Shown here in pieces: positions 43,221 to 54,332 of a stretch of DNA of 64,000 bases. The position numbers were made by a program, and so were the translations under genes. Below the pieces are notes generated by a model. It was not told where the DNA came from, searched no databases, and worked only from the letters and a program-made list of their open reading frames with translations. Origin of the DNA: Entoloma clypeatum. Lineage: Eukaryota; Basidiomycota; Agaricomycetes; Agaricales; Entolomataceae. Every line of letters starts with the position of its first letter. The stretch's first letter is position 1. Where the stretch lies: assembly GCA_963565915.1 (NCBI GenBank), contig OY751494.1:682001-746000 (forward strand), given 5' to 3'.

Positions 43221-44375
43221 AGCCAGGTGGAGTGGAGGTGGGGGGATAAAAGAAGTGTGGGAAGTTTTCGTTGGCTGTCTGTCAAATTATGATTTGAGTT
43301 TCGGCAATTGCCGAAAGTGCTTGGCAGTCGATGCCGAGTGATGAGCATTGATGAAACATAAGGCCTTGATGCCCAAACCATGCATCACAGGCCTCAAGAT
43401 AGCTTTGAACTTATGGATAGATGTATATAGAGTCATAAAAAGTATATATATAGTTGGGAACTCAAGCTATGTATACTAGAGAATCTGTATTTTAAAATGA
43501 TGCATCAAATCACACTGTAAGGACTTAATAAGGTGAATAGAAGCAAAATAGGTCGAAAATTTGACCAAAAAATTTTGTTTCAGCTTTGGATTCTTCTCAT
43601 TCAGGGGACCTCACAGCACATCTGTTTTTCAAATTTGGTGAATTCATTATAGAGATATAACACTTTTACTGAAATATGCACATTTCATCATTTCTATCTT
43701 ATCTAGAGATCTAAAAATTATCCAAGGTGTTTCAGAAGGTGAATACATATATATTGATGAGTTCTATCATGTTAAACTATTATTAGATCATGAGGAAGGC
43801 ACCGCGCGCGCCTGCGCGATGCATTTGCACATTGTTTACTGTTGTTTGGTGTAAAGCGTCACATCACTATATGCTCAAATCCATGGCAAAAATTCATAAA
43901 ATAAATATATATTTATTGACATATGATACTCTGGTACATAGTCTGTAAGCTTACTTCGCCATATTAAGGAGAAATGTGATGTTTTTTGAGTTTGTTTACA
44001 TATATTTGACACATTTGATGCACGCGTGTCACGCATCATCCAACGTTGAATCGATGCATCCACCCATTGCTCGCTCCGCAATGAGAGGCACACAGATATA
44101 ACAGTAATAATAGTACAGATACAACAAAAATAGCACTGTAAACACAGATACAAAAAAAAATAACACTGTAATCATATGTTTTAGCTATGTTTTCACCATG
44201 TTTCACTCAATTCTTAACCTTTGTGACTCTGAGCAAGAGTTTATATACAAGCTAGAAATGTATTCCACTCAGTTGTAGCTTCAAAACAAGCCTTAGACCA
44301 ATGAAATTGGACTATAAATATCTAGAATATTATGCAGATTACTGAAAAATCTCCAAAAATTGTAGAATATTAAGG

Positions 44376-44600
44376 GGGGGGGGGCTTGGAGGTGTATCCC
44401 AAAGGGCAAAAAGACCAGCCTAGACCTGTTTAGACCAGTCTTTTTGCGGTCTAAGTCAAAAAAAAAATCTAGACTGAACTGCAGTTTAAATTTTCTAAAA
44501 CATATAGACCTTAGACCGCAGTTCAGTCCAACATGGTCTATTTTTCAGTTCAGTTCAGTCTGGTTCAGGTCTATGTAGACTGAACCTTTGAACACTAGAT
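44376..44600. repeat. Short dispersed repeat, inverted relative of 41846-42043
   Basis: Many gtctaaac/agaccagt words and an end that mirrors the start of 41846-42043. Confidence 0.5.
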
Positions 44601-44617
44601 ACAGTGCTATGTGATGC

Positions 44618-44703
44618 TACAGCACTGCATGTGACTACATGTGACTACAGCATCACGGTATTTACTACAGTTTGCTACAGCCAAACATCTGGGTTTGCTG
44701 ATG
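44618..44703. repeat. 86-bp repeat shared with 50879-50965
   Basis: The sequence ctacagcactgcatgtgact through ccaaacatctgggtttgctg recurs almost unchanged at 50879-50965 (and 58786-58872 in the duplicated copy). Confidence 0.75.
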
Positions 44704-46127
44704 TAACATATGATATTTGAACTGAGGTTCTACGACAGGTTTGGTACACTATTTATAGTGAACTAGAATGATCAGTATTACTATAAGTGATGTGCAGATA
44801 TCGGAGTTGACCATTGGAACATTCGGAGTACAGAGAGTAGCAAATGAAAAGTGAACAATATATGTCTACTTGTAAGTATGGTTGAGATGTTACATAGTAG
44901 AACTATATTTTTAATCAAATATAAATAGAATGTTGTCAGAGTGGATGTCAGATTGGATGAATTGTTGGAGTCATCGGATAAGTTGGATGTGAATCATATG
45001 GTTAGATAAGATGAGATAAGATAAAAATGAGATTAGATAATAGGATACAGTATGTGCAACATGTATGACAAGACCTGCTGAGCCTGCTCGCAGTCGTAGT
45101 CTACATTTCACATGCTGTGACATGTCCTGTCAATAGCACAAACCTTTCAAAGGCCAACGCTATATGGTTATCTGTCGCTCCAAGTGTTTACTTGTTTTGA
45201 GCATTGACATATAGATATACCTAAAAGCAGAGGTGATGACGCCTGCTTGAGAAGCAAGACTTTCTCGCGGTTATCAGCATTTGATCTAATCAATGCCCTT
45301 AGAATGAGTTTATGGTTTTATAAACCAGATTGAGTATATCTCGATGTGCTGACATTCAGACATCACGATTCTCAGGAACTTTCTGTTCCTTGAACCTTTT
45401 TCGTCGATCAATCTTGATCCATTGCACCCTGTACCTGATAAAAGCACCCTTTTTGGGTTGCCTCAGGGACTTCCCATTTTATGGTTGCACAATCTTAGAT
45501 TTGATACTGACTCAAAATCGTTTCTAGATGGAAGGATCTTGCATCTGCTTCCACTATGGTTTCATCCAAGCAAACCATTGGTCACACTGTGACATCCGCG
45601 TTATTCAGCGTGATGATGGTTTCCACAGATGACACCTCTGTACTCTGAATTGCATGGTCACACCATGCATTTGGAAGGTGAAAGTCACACAATTGCGATA
45701 TAGACGGCATGCATGCCATGTCTGTACTTGCAAATGTGGAAAGAAAAAAGCAGTATGCATCCTCATCTACATTCTCTTCACTTGTTGAACTGTGACTCTC
45801 TAGGATCCCTGGGTGCCACGCCCAAGTAACATCCAAAGAGCTCGAACGAGGGACTTACCGTCCCCCTTCAATCATAGTGACGATGAAGAAAGGAGAATCA
45901 CACCGGGTATTACACCCGAGGTTACACCCAGGATAATAAAGATGGAGCAATCGCCTGAACTATAGGCGACCGTCTTTAGTAAATACCACAGCATTGTGAC
46001 CTCTAGTCACATTAATAAAAGCTATTACAAAGCTCTCTGACATGTGTCAACAAATTCAGACAATACCTTAATTGGTTTAAATTGTTCTTGATATTTTGCT
46101 GACGACTGTCTTTCAAACAGATCAAAC

Positions 46128-46798
46128 ATGTCCTCAATCAATACTTTGATTGCTGTTCCCGTTCTTGACAGCTCCAACTACCTTGAGTGGTTGAATGCTA
46201 TGTGTTTGTACCTCAGATCTCAAGGTTTGTGGCAGATCATTGCTGGCATTGAAAAGGGACCCTCTGGGTCCGCCGCACCTAAGCGGAAAGCCGCAACTTT
46301 AGTCAGAGGATGGAACATTAGGGATCAATTGGCTCTAGCCAATATTCGACTCCACATCGATCCGTCAATTAAACTCACCAGAAACACGTCTTACGAGACC
46401 TGGTTCAAGTTAAAAAAATAGATTTGGATGGGCTGTCTACACGACAGTCCTGTCTGATGTCCGTGCTGCATTGTCCTTCAGACTTTCAATGAAGCAACAC
46501 CCTGCGATTGAGATTGATTATCTTGATAAGATCTATGATCACCTAAGCACACATCATTCTATTTCTCAGTCGACGCGCGCCCTAATGTTACTGTCTTCAC
46601 TCCCATCTCCTGATTGGGATGACTATGCCACAGAGATTCTTCTCTACAATAATGATCTCACCTATGTATAACGGAATAGTGTTTAACACCCCCAGGGCCG
46701 CTGGCATCGCCGCCCCTGGGAACGCTGTCACAACAGAACAAAATGAGGATCCACCTGTTGAAGATTACGACACAGCGTTTCCACCGCTTGGACCTTAG
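46128..46798 (+). pseudogene. Copia-type gag relic
   Basis: MSSINTLIAVPVLDSSNYLE begins a gag-polypeptide N-terminus of the Ty1/copia kind (NYLEWLNAMCLYLRSQGLW), followed after a stop/frameshift near 46419 by FRLSMKQHPAIEIDYLDKIY and SLPSPDWDDYATEILLYN. After a stop at 46671 a further open piece ends FPPLGP at 46798. No zinc knuckle or pol follows in the next 3 kb, suggesting a gag-only non-autonomous derivative or an internal deletion. Confidence 0.72.
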
Positions 46799-49700
46799 AT
46801 CAGCATATCATTATGTAAAATGATTTGTATTTTCTTTCGCTGTTGCAATAAATCCTGTTTGCGACATGCCTATGAAAGAAATACTAAGAGAGCTTGAAAA
46901 ATGCATTTTGCGTTTTTAATGTTCAAATAACTTATGTCCAATCCTGGAATAATCCAGATAGTTAGTGCGCTCTCGAGCTGCCTACTATTAAAGGAAAAAA
47001 CATGTAAAAGCACATGTCTAATTGGGTGTCAAAAGAACTCTTAATTGAGTTGCTATCTCCAACCCCTTTTGAAATCGTGCTTTTAAGCTTGTTTAAAAGA
47101 ACGTGCAAGTCATTAATTTGTCTTTTGCTGCGTCTTTATTCCTTTACTTTGGATTTAAATTCCACCTTACATCATTGCCAAAGAGACATGCTAAAATCAT
47201 GCCTCTGTCCGTAAATGCATGATTGATTGGATAAATAAATGCTTCTAAAGCATTCTGATAATGTTGTTATATACTTCATTATTCATGAGATAGAAGAGTC
47301 TTAAAAACACCCTTCAATCATTGATTCAAGATTGGTCTAACCAACCAACCTTGTTCCTTCACTCTTTCTGCAACAACTGTTGCACAAAGTAGCACAAGAT
47401 TGAGTTGAGCAACCATGTACGCTCCTCATCCTAACGCTCTCCATTATTGCATGGGAAATAATTTCCATTGCAAAATTAAATAGAGTCCTTGTGACACTCT
47501 ATTTGCAAAGTGGATTAGTCATGGAATCATGCAATAAACGTTGCTTACAAATGGAACTGGAATGATCGCCTGAGACTAGCTATCTCAGATCAGCGATTCA
47601 CACCCTTTTCGCATGAATTATTGGTTTCCCAGCCAATTTCTGCACTGTTTCAGTTCATATGCCATTTACAAAGCAAATGATTTATGTTGTTTCAGCATGA
47701 AACGATTCCACACTTGACTGGAAAAGGGGGAGAATATAGAGAAAAAGAGCAATTCTTAATTGAACTTGTATTCTTGCGAACTTTGCATTGATTGATCTTA
47801 TCTCATGCAATTGTTTTGCATACAACACTCTATAGGATGCACAGCGATTTACCCATTAAATCTGCGACATCTTGAACAAGGATCTATCTTACTCAAAAGA
47901 AAAAATGACATGTTGTCCAAAACGATGATATTTGGATAACCAAGACTGTCATATGAATCAATCCTATTGTCGGGTTTCTATTCCAAGAAATCACTTTTGA
48001 TTACTTGAAGAAGCATCTCAATTGATTGCTTACTAATATGCATTAAACTGCATATTAAAATAGTTCTTGGTATACAAGATTACTATTGATTGCATGAATG
48101 CATCAAAGTGTTACTACACTTTGAATATTTGGACATATCCATGGTCACCGTCACCAGGTACCAAAGGACTCCCAGGGCCGCCGGCAACACCGCCCCTGAG
48201 GATGATGAACCTGCTGAACTAAGCTCGTGATCATCACAGCCGCTTGGCATTAAACCAGCATGCTAGGTCACCTGATCCACGCCTATCGGCTGCATCGACA
48301 ACTTGGATTTAAACACTGCATTGTGCACCCTTTTTGGGTTTGCCATCTTTGTTTGTCACAAACCAAATATTCCCCATTCCAATGTGTTATTGTTGTTTCA
48401 TGCAACAAATCATAGTCAATCTGTGTTAACGTCTTAGAATGGTATTCTAATGACCTCTGAACATAAAATCAGATGTTCAAAACACATGTATCACCACATA
48501 CAAAAGAACTATAATTGCAATAATACTCGCACAACAGTTGGCTTGATTGTTTAATCGCCTATAAATCTGTTTATGGAAATATCATTTCAGGGGGAGATCT
48601 ACCGATCTCTATCAAACCCTAAATCAGAATAATCCATAAATTGGCTTGAGTCGCAATTATACTTTGCAATGCTCAGATATTATGGGATATCTTTGAGCGA
48701 TCTAAACATCCTCTATGACACTAAACTAGACCCCACGGTGGATGTAAACCTATATGGTTCATCCACGTCCTAAGTCTGGAGTAATCCACTCAACTCGGAA
48801 GATATTATCTATAAGTGTGCCTTTGTGCTGCCGTGATAATATTACATACTCAAGATTGATGGCATGCCTCATCTATGGTTGTTAGCAGTCTTCGACGCAA
48901 ACTTCCAGAGTATTCATAAGCTATACCAAGCTTATGTCATGCTATGCATGATCCTATCAATTGGTTTAAATGACTATTTGAACGATATAGATTAAGTCTA
49001 ACGAGCTCTTAAATGAGTTACGTCTACCTGACTTATTAACGGCCCGCTTGCCAATCTATACATCGTAATATCAAAACATCAACCATTGATCCAGTCCGAG
49101 ATGACAATAAACTATTACGTGGATTGCTGATACAATCAGACTAAATATCTGACTCAGCATGGTCCGTGCGAGATAGGGAAAGCCTTAAAAATGCTCCTCA
49201 AATCGAGTTTTAGAGCAGGCTACCATGGCATTCTTTGCCTACTTCTCCACCGCCTTTTACACTTGCTTCGCACATGCCGACCACCTGGCGCATGTTGCCA
49301 CGACCATAACAACCACCACCACCACTACTGCAGCTGGCGCCGCCGCTGCTTCTTCATCGCTCTCTCGCAGTAACACTGCCATGACCGCCGACGATAAGAC
49401 GTCGGAGAAGAAGTAAAAAATAGTTAGTGGTACAAAGTAATTAAATCAATAATTACTTGAGAAAACCTTTTGAGAACAACTCAAGCGCGCTTGACACACT
49501 CGCCTCTGAGTTTAATAGTCAACAGATCTTGCTGAGCATTGCTTGCAATCATTGTTGACACCAGCAATGTTCTCAAACAGTAGCTGCCTCAAGCGCTACA
49601 CTGGCTGCTTCTAGCGCCATCATGGCCGCATGTTTATCGCGCCATCCTATTTCTCTCAAAAAGTGATCCTTTTGATCTCAGATTCTATATGTGATGAGAA

Positions 49701-49893
49701 CATATCCATCTAAGAATTGATTGGATATAATGGTCTCTGATATAGACCTTAAATGACAGTGTATGCTTACACAACACAGCAAGACACCCATTTAGTCTGA
49801 GCAAATGAAGTCTCAACTACCATCCATAAGTTAAGATTTGAATATCTTCTTATACAAGTATTGAACCCTTATGGGATCTCACTTGTGGGGGTG
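46799..49893. other. Long non-coding interior of the copia-type element
   Basis: AT-rich, with no pol domains visible. The block around 46689-46800 (cccagggccgctggc) is repeated in diverged form at 48168-48290. A purine stretch ggggagatct lies at about 48593. The small frame 49225-49416 is inside. From 47767 on, everything recurs at 55674 onward. Confidence 0.5.
49225..49416 (+). CDS. Unassigned 63-aa frame with hydrophobic N-terminus
   Basis: MAFFAYFSTAFYTCFAHADH, then a Thr run and an Ala/Ser-rich tail ending in TSEKK. Possibly secreted or membrane-targeted, but simple-sequence composition and location inside transposon-like DNA make it doubtful. Repeated at 57132-57323. Confidence 0.25.
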   Translation: MAFFAYFSTAFYTCFAHADHLAHVATTITTTTTTTAAGAAAASSSLSRSNTAMTADDKTSEKK

Positions 49894-50240
49894 TGTTGAA
49901 CATTCAAAATATGGATGTATCGACAGTCAATCATATGACTATGATCATGTGTTTTACCATGTGGCCTGACCACATGAAGTGTTCTAAACATAGAACAATC
50001 TAGACTCGTTCTAGATCTCTGAGTCATCTCTGTGACTCAGAATGCTGCGCACCATAGCCTTGATGCTGTGTACCAGAGATGTTCCATCACGTTCTAGCCA
50101 ATAGTGTTACTAGCTCATAGTTGGTCTGTGCACATTTCAATAGGTATAAATACTGCATGTAACTAGTGTAGTATAACAGGCTTTACAAGTTCTACAACTT
50201 CTATCATTGCCCACTCTTCTCCAACATCTCAACCCTCTTC
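49873..50240 (+). repeat. Putative copia-type polypurine tract and 3' LTR
   Basis: A G-rich tract gggatctcacttgtgggggt (49873-49892) precedes TGTTGAACATTC at 49894. A TATA-like tataaata is at 50145-50152. The 3' end of the LTR is unclear; about 50240 is a guess. I did not find a matching 5' LTR. Confidence 0.45.
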
Positions 50241-50309
50241 ACTTCAATGTGAGTATCATTAACCAGGCTTCCTCTGCGTCTGCAAGGCGTGCTGTTCAAT
50301 AATGCCCAT

Positions 50310-50600
50310 GCATTGTCCCGAGGGGTGGTTGTTGGGCACACGGGACAGCTGTTGGGCATGGAGGGGCAGTTCTTGGATGTGAGGGGTGGTTGTTGGGCAC
50401 AGAGGGCAGCTCTTGGGTGTGAGGAGCAGTGGTTGGGACATGGGGGCAGCCATTGGGCACATGGGACAGCCGTTGGGCACATGGGACAGCCGTTGGGCAC
50501 GGAGGGCAGTCGTTGGGCATGGAGGGCAGTCGTTGGGCATGAAGGGCAGGTCTTGGGTGTGAGGGGCAGTCATTGGGCACCGGGTGCGAGGACCGTCGTT
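50310..50600. repeat. Minisatellite, 20-bp unit
   Basis: Repeats of the form ttgggcacatgggacagccg, with about 12 imperfect units. All Cys/Pro-rich or Gly-rich open frames over it come from the repeat. Confidence 0.85.
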
Positions 50601-50878
50601 GGGCACAACAGGGTCAAAGTGGGAGGAGATGGTGGTAAAGATGAGAATCACAACTAGCAACATGGCTGGATATAACCAAGTGGAGTTTGAACGGACTTAG
50701 ATGAAAACATGGAACTGGTCACTTTGCAAAATTCATGAATGTTCGCATCATGATGCTACGACATACTGCATCAGTACATGTCTATGGTGCTACCACATAC
50801 TACATCACTACATCATACTACAGCTCCTACAATGCTACAGCACTGTCATGGTACAGCACTATAGTGCACTATGGGACA

Positions 50879-50965
50879 CTACAGTGCTGCATGTGACTAC
50901 ATGTAACTACAGCATCACAGTATTTACTACAGTTTGCTACAGCCAAACATCTGGGTTTGCTGATG
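50879..50965. repeat. Repeat shared with 44618-44703
   Basis: Near-identical to 44618-44703, in the same orientation, 6.3 kb apart. Confidence 0.75.
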
Positions 50966-51205
50966 CAGTGATAAGTATTGGAGGTACAGAGAGGTACAGG
51001 GTGCTACATACAGTTACAAATTGCTACCGTGAGTATGGTCCCTGAGTGAGTCTTCTGTACCAGAAGTGTTTTTCCTGATGCAGTACATGATACACTTCAA
51101 GAAAACAGGGTGCAGGTTTCGAGCTACCGTCCTGCAATTCTGTATCAGGATTCAAGGATCACGCCGCATCACCAATCTCTACGAACATTCGAGAGCTTGA
51201 TCACT

Positions 51206-51451
51206 TTAAGCATGGTTATGACAGGTGGTACACTTCTTGTTACCTTGCAACGGCGGAGCCTCGTTGTGCTACAATTTCTTAATATGGCATTCGACATGGA
51301 CAGGATGACTATGACTTACCGTTTTGTTGGCACCGCAGCACCTGGTGGGCCCGCAAACGAGCCTTGTGGTTGTAAGGCAGGGGGGAGGAGCTGAAAATGC
51401 GCTGATAGCGCAGAGAAAAGCGGTCACGATAAGAGTGCGGGAGAAGTGCAT
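51206..51451 (-). CDS. Candidate small secreted Cys-rich protein, two exons, 64 aa
   Basis: Exon 1 51451-51320 (44 codons) begins MHFSRTLIVTAFLCAISAFS, a clear signal-peptide pattern, followed by APPPC, LVCGPTRCCGANKT. The donor GTAAGT and acceptor TAG delimit a 51-bp intron (51319-51269). Exon 2 51268-51206 adds HNEAPPLQGNKKCTTCHNHA and stop. The mature peptide would have about 44 residues and six Cys, including a CC pair and a CxxC. Small secreted proteins of this size are common in plant-associated and saprotrophic basidiomycetes. No family recognised. Without splicing it ends a few residues into the intron. The second copy at 59113-59358 is identical. Confidence 0.5.
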
Positions 51452-52234
51452 AGCGTCACTGTTGGGTTGGAAGGGCCCAGAGGGTAACGCTGAGGGTGAT
51501 GGACGGTTTCGCGTTCTTTTGTATAGTACACCTATGATTATGCCCGTGGAGAACACGAATGAGGACCCGCGCAAATTACCGAAGGACGCTGGACGTGAGA
51601 GGCGGTCAGGAGTAATGCAGCTGTTCAGGCTGTGTCCCTGGCCTCCAAACGTGAAGACGCGCCGACTCAGATCTGTGCAGGATCTGCGCTTCTTGATAGG
51701 CAACAGACAATTGGATACGGACGAGTGTTCGGAGAACGTTGGTCGAAAGTCCGAGGGTAGTGCCAGAAACTGAGAAACCCCTTCCCCGAACATGTTCAAC
51801 TACTTCATCTTCGCCACCAGAACCAGCTGACCTGTTGAATAATCGTGGATTTGCATCAACGCGCGGGGTTATTTTTTTGATGTGTTACAGGGGTCGGAGG
51901 GTGAAATGGAGAATGGGCAGGAAAATGGCCTTGCTGTCCGTTTCACGCCTGGGGCTACATGTGAACCAGCTATCGCCTGTGTCCGAACTTGGAATGGGCC
52001 GGTGAGCTTTTAACTGCCCTTTGGCGAAGGAGATGGCCATATCACTAGTCACTGTAGACATGCTGTCGCTGTCAACACAAGCGAAGTTTTCGTCGTTTGG
52101 GCGCCGTCACGTCAAGATGGGGTGCTTGCGTCATCGCTGAACGTTAACGAGCTGCCATCTAGACCTTCAAATTTCACAATAAATACCCGCTTTCCCTTCT
52201 CTTGAGTCATTGAACCTCGTCCTCAATTACCGCC

Positions 52235-53853
52235 ATGAATCTCAAACCAGCCCTGTTTATCTCCATCCTTTCCGCACTTCATTTTTCGACAGCAACGGGT
52301 ATTTTCAATCCACGAGAGTACGCGAAACGCATCGTGAACTGCAAAGCAACAAGACGCGGGTCTGGGGAGGTCGTGGATCTTTCTTTGCGTGAGCTTTGTT
52401 GCTTTCGGGATACAGGTGGATGATATGGAATGCTGACGAGAGGCACAGGCTATGTTGACATCAATCCCACCGCAAAAACTACGATCTTGATGGTTCATGG
52501 GTGGCCGGGTCTGTGGAGTACGTGGTCAAACCAGATCGAGGAGTTCAAGGTACCAAATCACACATTTCTTTGTTCCGTAACTATGCTCTCACGCTGACGC
52601 GCATAGAAGGACTACCACCTCGTTATCCCCGACCTCCGCGGGTTCGGCGAATCGGCGCACCCAGGACCCGACTCCAAGTCGTCTGGTTCACTGAACGAGT
52701 TGGTAGGAGATCTGGTGTGTGTTCTGGAGCATGCGGGGGTTGCGGAGGCGACCTGCATGGGGTATGTAATCACTTACTGTCTTTTCTGTCGCGAGTCGTG
52801 ATTTCTGAAGACAATTGGACACAGGCATGATTGGGGGTCCCAGCTATGTTATGAAGCTGCGCGCTTGCGACCAGATATCTTGACAGCTGTCGTAGGGATC
52901 GTCGTTCCCGTGAGTTTCGTCTTTTCATCCTTTCTCGGCTTCTCAGTCATTCGTCGTGATCCTGAAGTACATGCCGTCATCAGGCCCGTTCCTCACGCTG
53001 GATGAACTCCTCCCTGCGCTGCCCAAGCTCGCGTACCAGGTCTACTTCGACCGCAAGACGGGCGAGGCGGTGGCGGAGCTTGATAAGGATATAAGGAGGA
53101 CAATCCGCGCGACGCTGAGGACGGTCGGCAGTCCGCCGCCGGATGCGTATTTGAGGAGCACCGAGTCGTTTTTGAACGCATACAGTGATGTTTTGGAGGT
53201 AAATTTCGGTGTCACCATTGCTTGTCGCGATTGATTGATGTCTGTAAACTAGATATCGCCCGTTCCGTTCCTGAGTGCGGAGGAGGAGGATTACATCGTT
53301 GAGCAGTATTCTCTTCAAGGTTTCAAAAACAGTAAGTTTCGTTCTCCCTCTCACAGGATCTCTCGTCTGACACTTGTGTATCAAGCCTTGCAATTCTACA
53401 CACATGAAGTATGCGTCCATATATGCCTCTGTTTTTGATCCGCTCAAAAATCTTTCTTTCTTTCTCTAGAACCGACATGCAGCTTGGGAACATGCAAATA
53501 GACAAGGAAATTTCACGATTTCTCAGCCTGTCCTTGTTGTCTATCCTTCAGGCGTAGGTTTTGAACATCTTCAAGATACGAAGTTGTAACAGCTTCTCAG
53601 GACCCCGTCGCTAATTGGACAGTAGCTGCTCGTCTTTTCAAATCGGACGAGTATATCCCGAATCTCACCAGCGAGGTATACATCTGTTATAAATTCACAT
53701 ATACATGTACTTCAATTGACATGTTGGTGGCATAAGGTCATCGAAGGAGCTCATTGGGTACACATCGAGCACCCCGAAAAGTTCAATTCGATAGCCCGCA
53801 AGTGGTTGGAAAAGCTGGGAACCGGCGATGGACGTATCATGGATGAACTGTAA
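52235..53853 (+). CDS. Secreted-type epoxide hydrolase (alpha/beta hydrolase), ten exons, 367 aa
   Basis: Exons: 52235-52388, 52449-52549, 52607-52761, 52825-52909, 52968-53198, 53253-53331, 53386-53408, 53470-53553, 53601-53675 and 53737-53853. All phases agree and total 368 codons. Residues 1-22 look like a signal peptide (MNLKPALFISILSALHFSTA). The oxyanion motif HGWPG is at about residue 72, and the nucleophile elbow GHDWGS (Asp nucleophile) is formed across intron 3. A helical cap with Tyr residues follows, then the acid region PVANW and the catalytic His in GAHWVHIEHP near the C-terminus. This family opens epoxides to diols through a covalent Asp-ester intermediate, in detoxification or secondary metabolism. 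The TATA-like caataaatacc (about 52178) lies 50 bp upstream of the ATG. The identical copy at 60142-61760 is probably the same gene. Confidence 0.88.
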
Positions 53854-54332
53854 ATGTTTGGATCCCAGTCTTTTTCTCATCCAAGTTGTTGCCGTTATGG
53901 TCCACGTCGTCCCATGCACTTAGCCTTGAAAATGTCAAATTTCTTAGTCCTTCCTTCAAGTCCTTTTTTCTCGTGCCAAGGCTCAACTCATGGCATGTAG
54001 TCTCATAAACCTCACAAGGGTCTCCTTCACGATGCCCCACACGCCACGCCCAGCGTGAGGCAACACCACGATTCGACTTGGACCTCCTCGGATTTCAAGC
54101 TCAAGCTATGATAATTCGGCGATGGCCATTCATTCGAGATGGAGGTGATAACCAGTCCGAAGAGTAGTAATCCCTTCCGGTTCTTCAGCTCGAAATCAAT
54201 GTAATATTTCTCTATTCGCGCATGATCCATAAGATTGGACGTTATTGACAATTAGAAACAAAACTCCCGAGACTGCCCTCCACGGAAGCACGTAAATAGT
54301 CCAAACCACGACAACCTCCTCCTTCAACGAAT
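53854..54332. other. Intergenic region between convergent genes
   Basis: 3' flanks of the epoxide hydrolase (+) and PPR-like (-) genes. No other feature seen. Confidence 0.5.

Larger units (their letters stand above)
43221..46100. other. AT-rich region without recognised genes
   Basis: Holds the dispersed repeat 44376-44600 (with a poly-G run at about 44376 and a poly-A run), a repeat copy at 44618-44703, and otherwise unassigned AT-rich DNA. 45840-46127 may be the leader or 5' LTR region of the copia-type element, but I cannot delimit it. Confidence 0.4.

Noticed and set aside
50204..50663. Cys/Pro-rich frames (MPNGCPMCPTAVP-like) as metallothionein-like proteins
   Set aside because: They are translations of a 20-bp minisatellite. 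Similar frames appear on both strands and at the second minisatellite.
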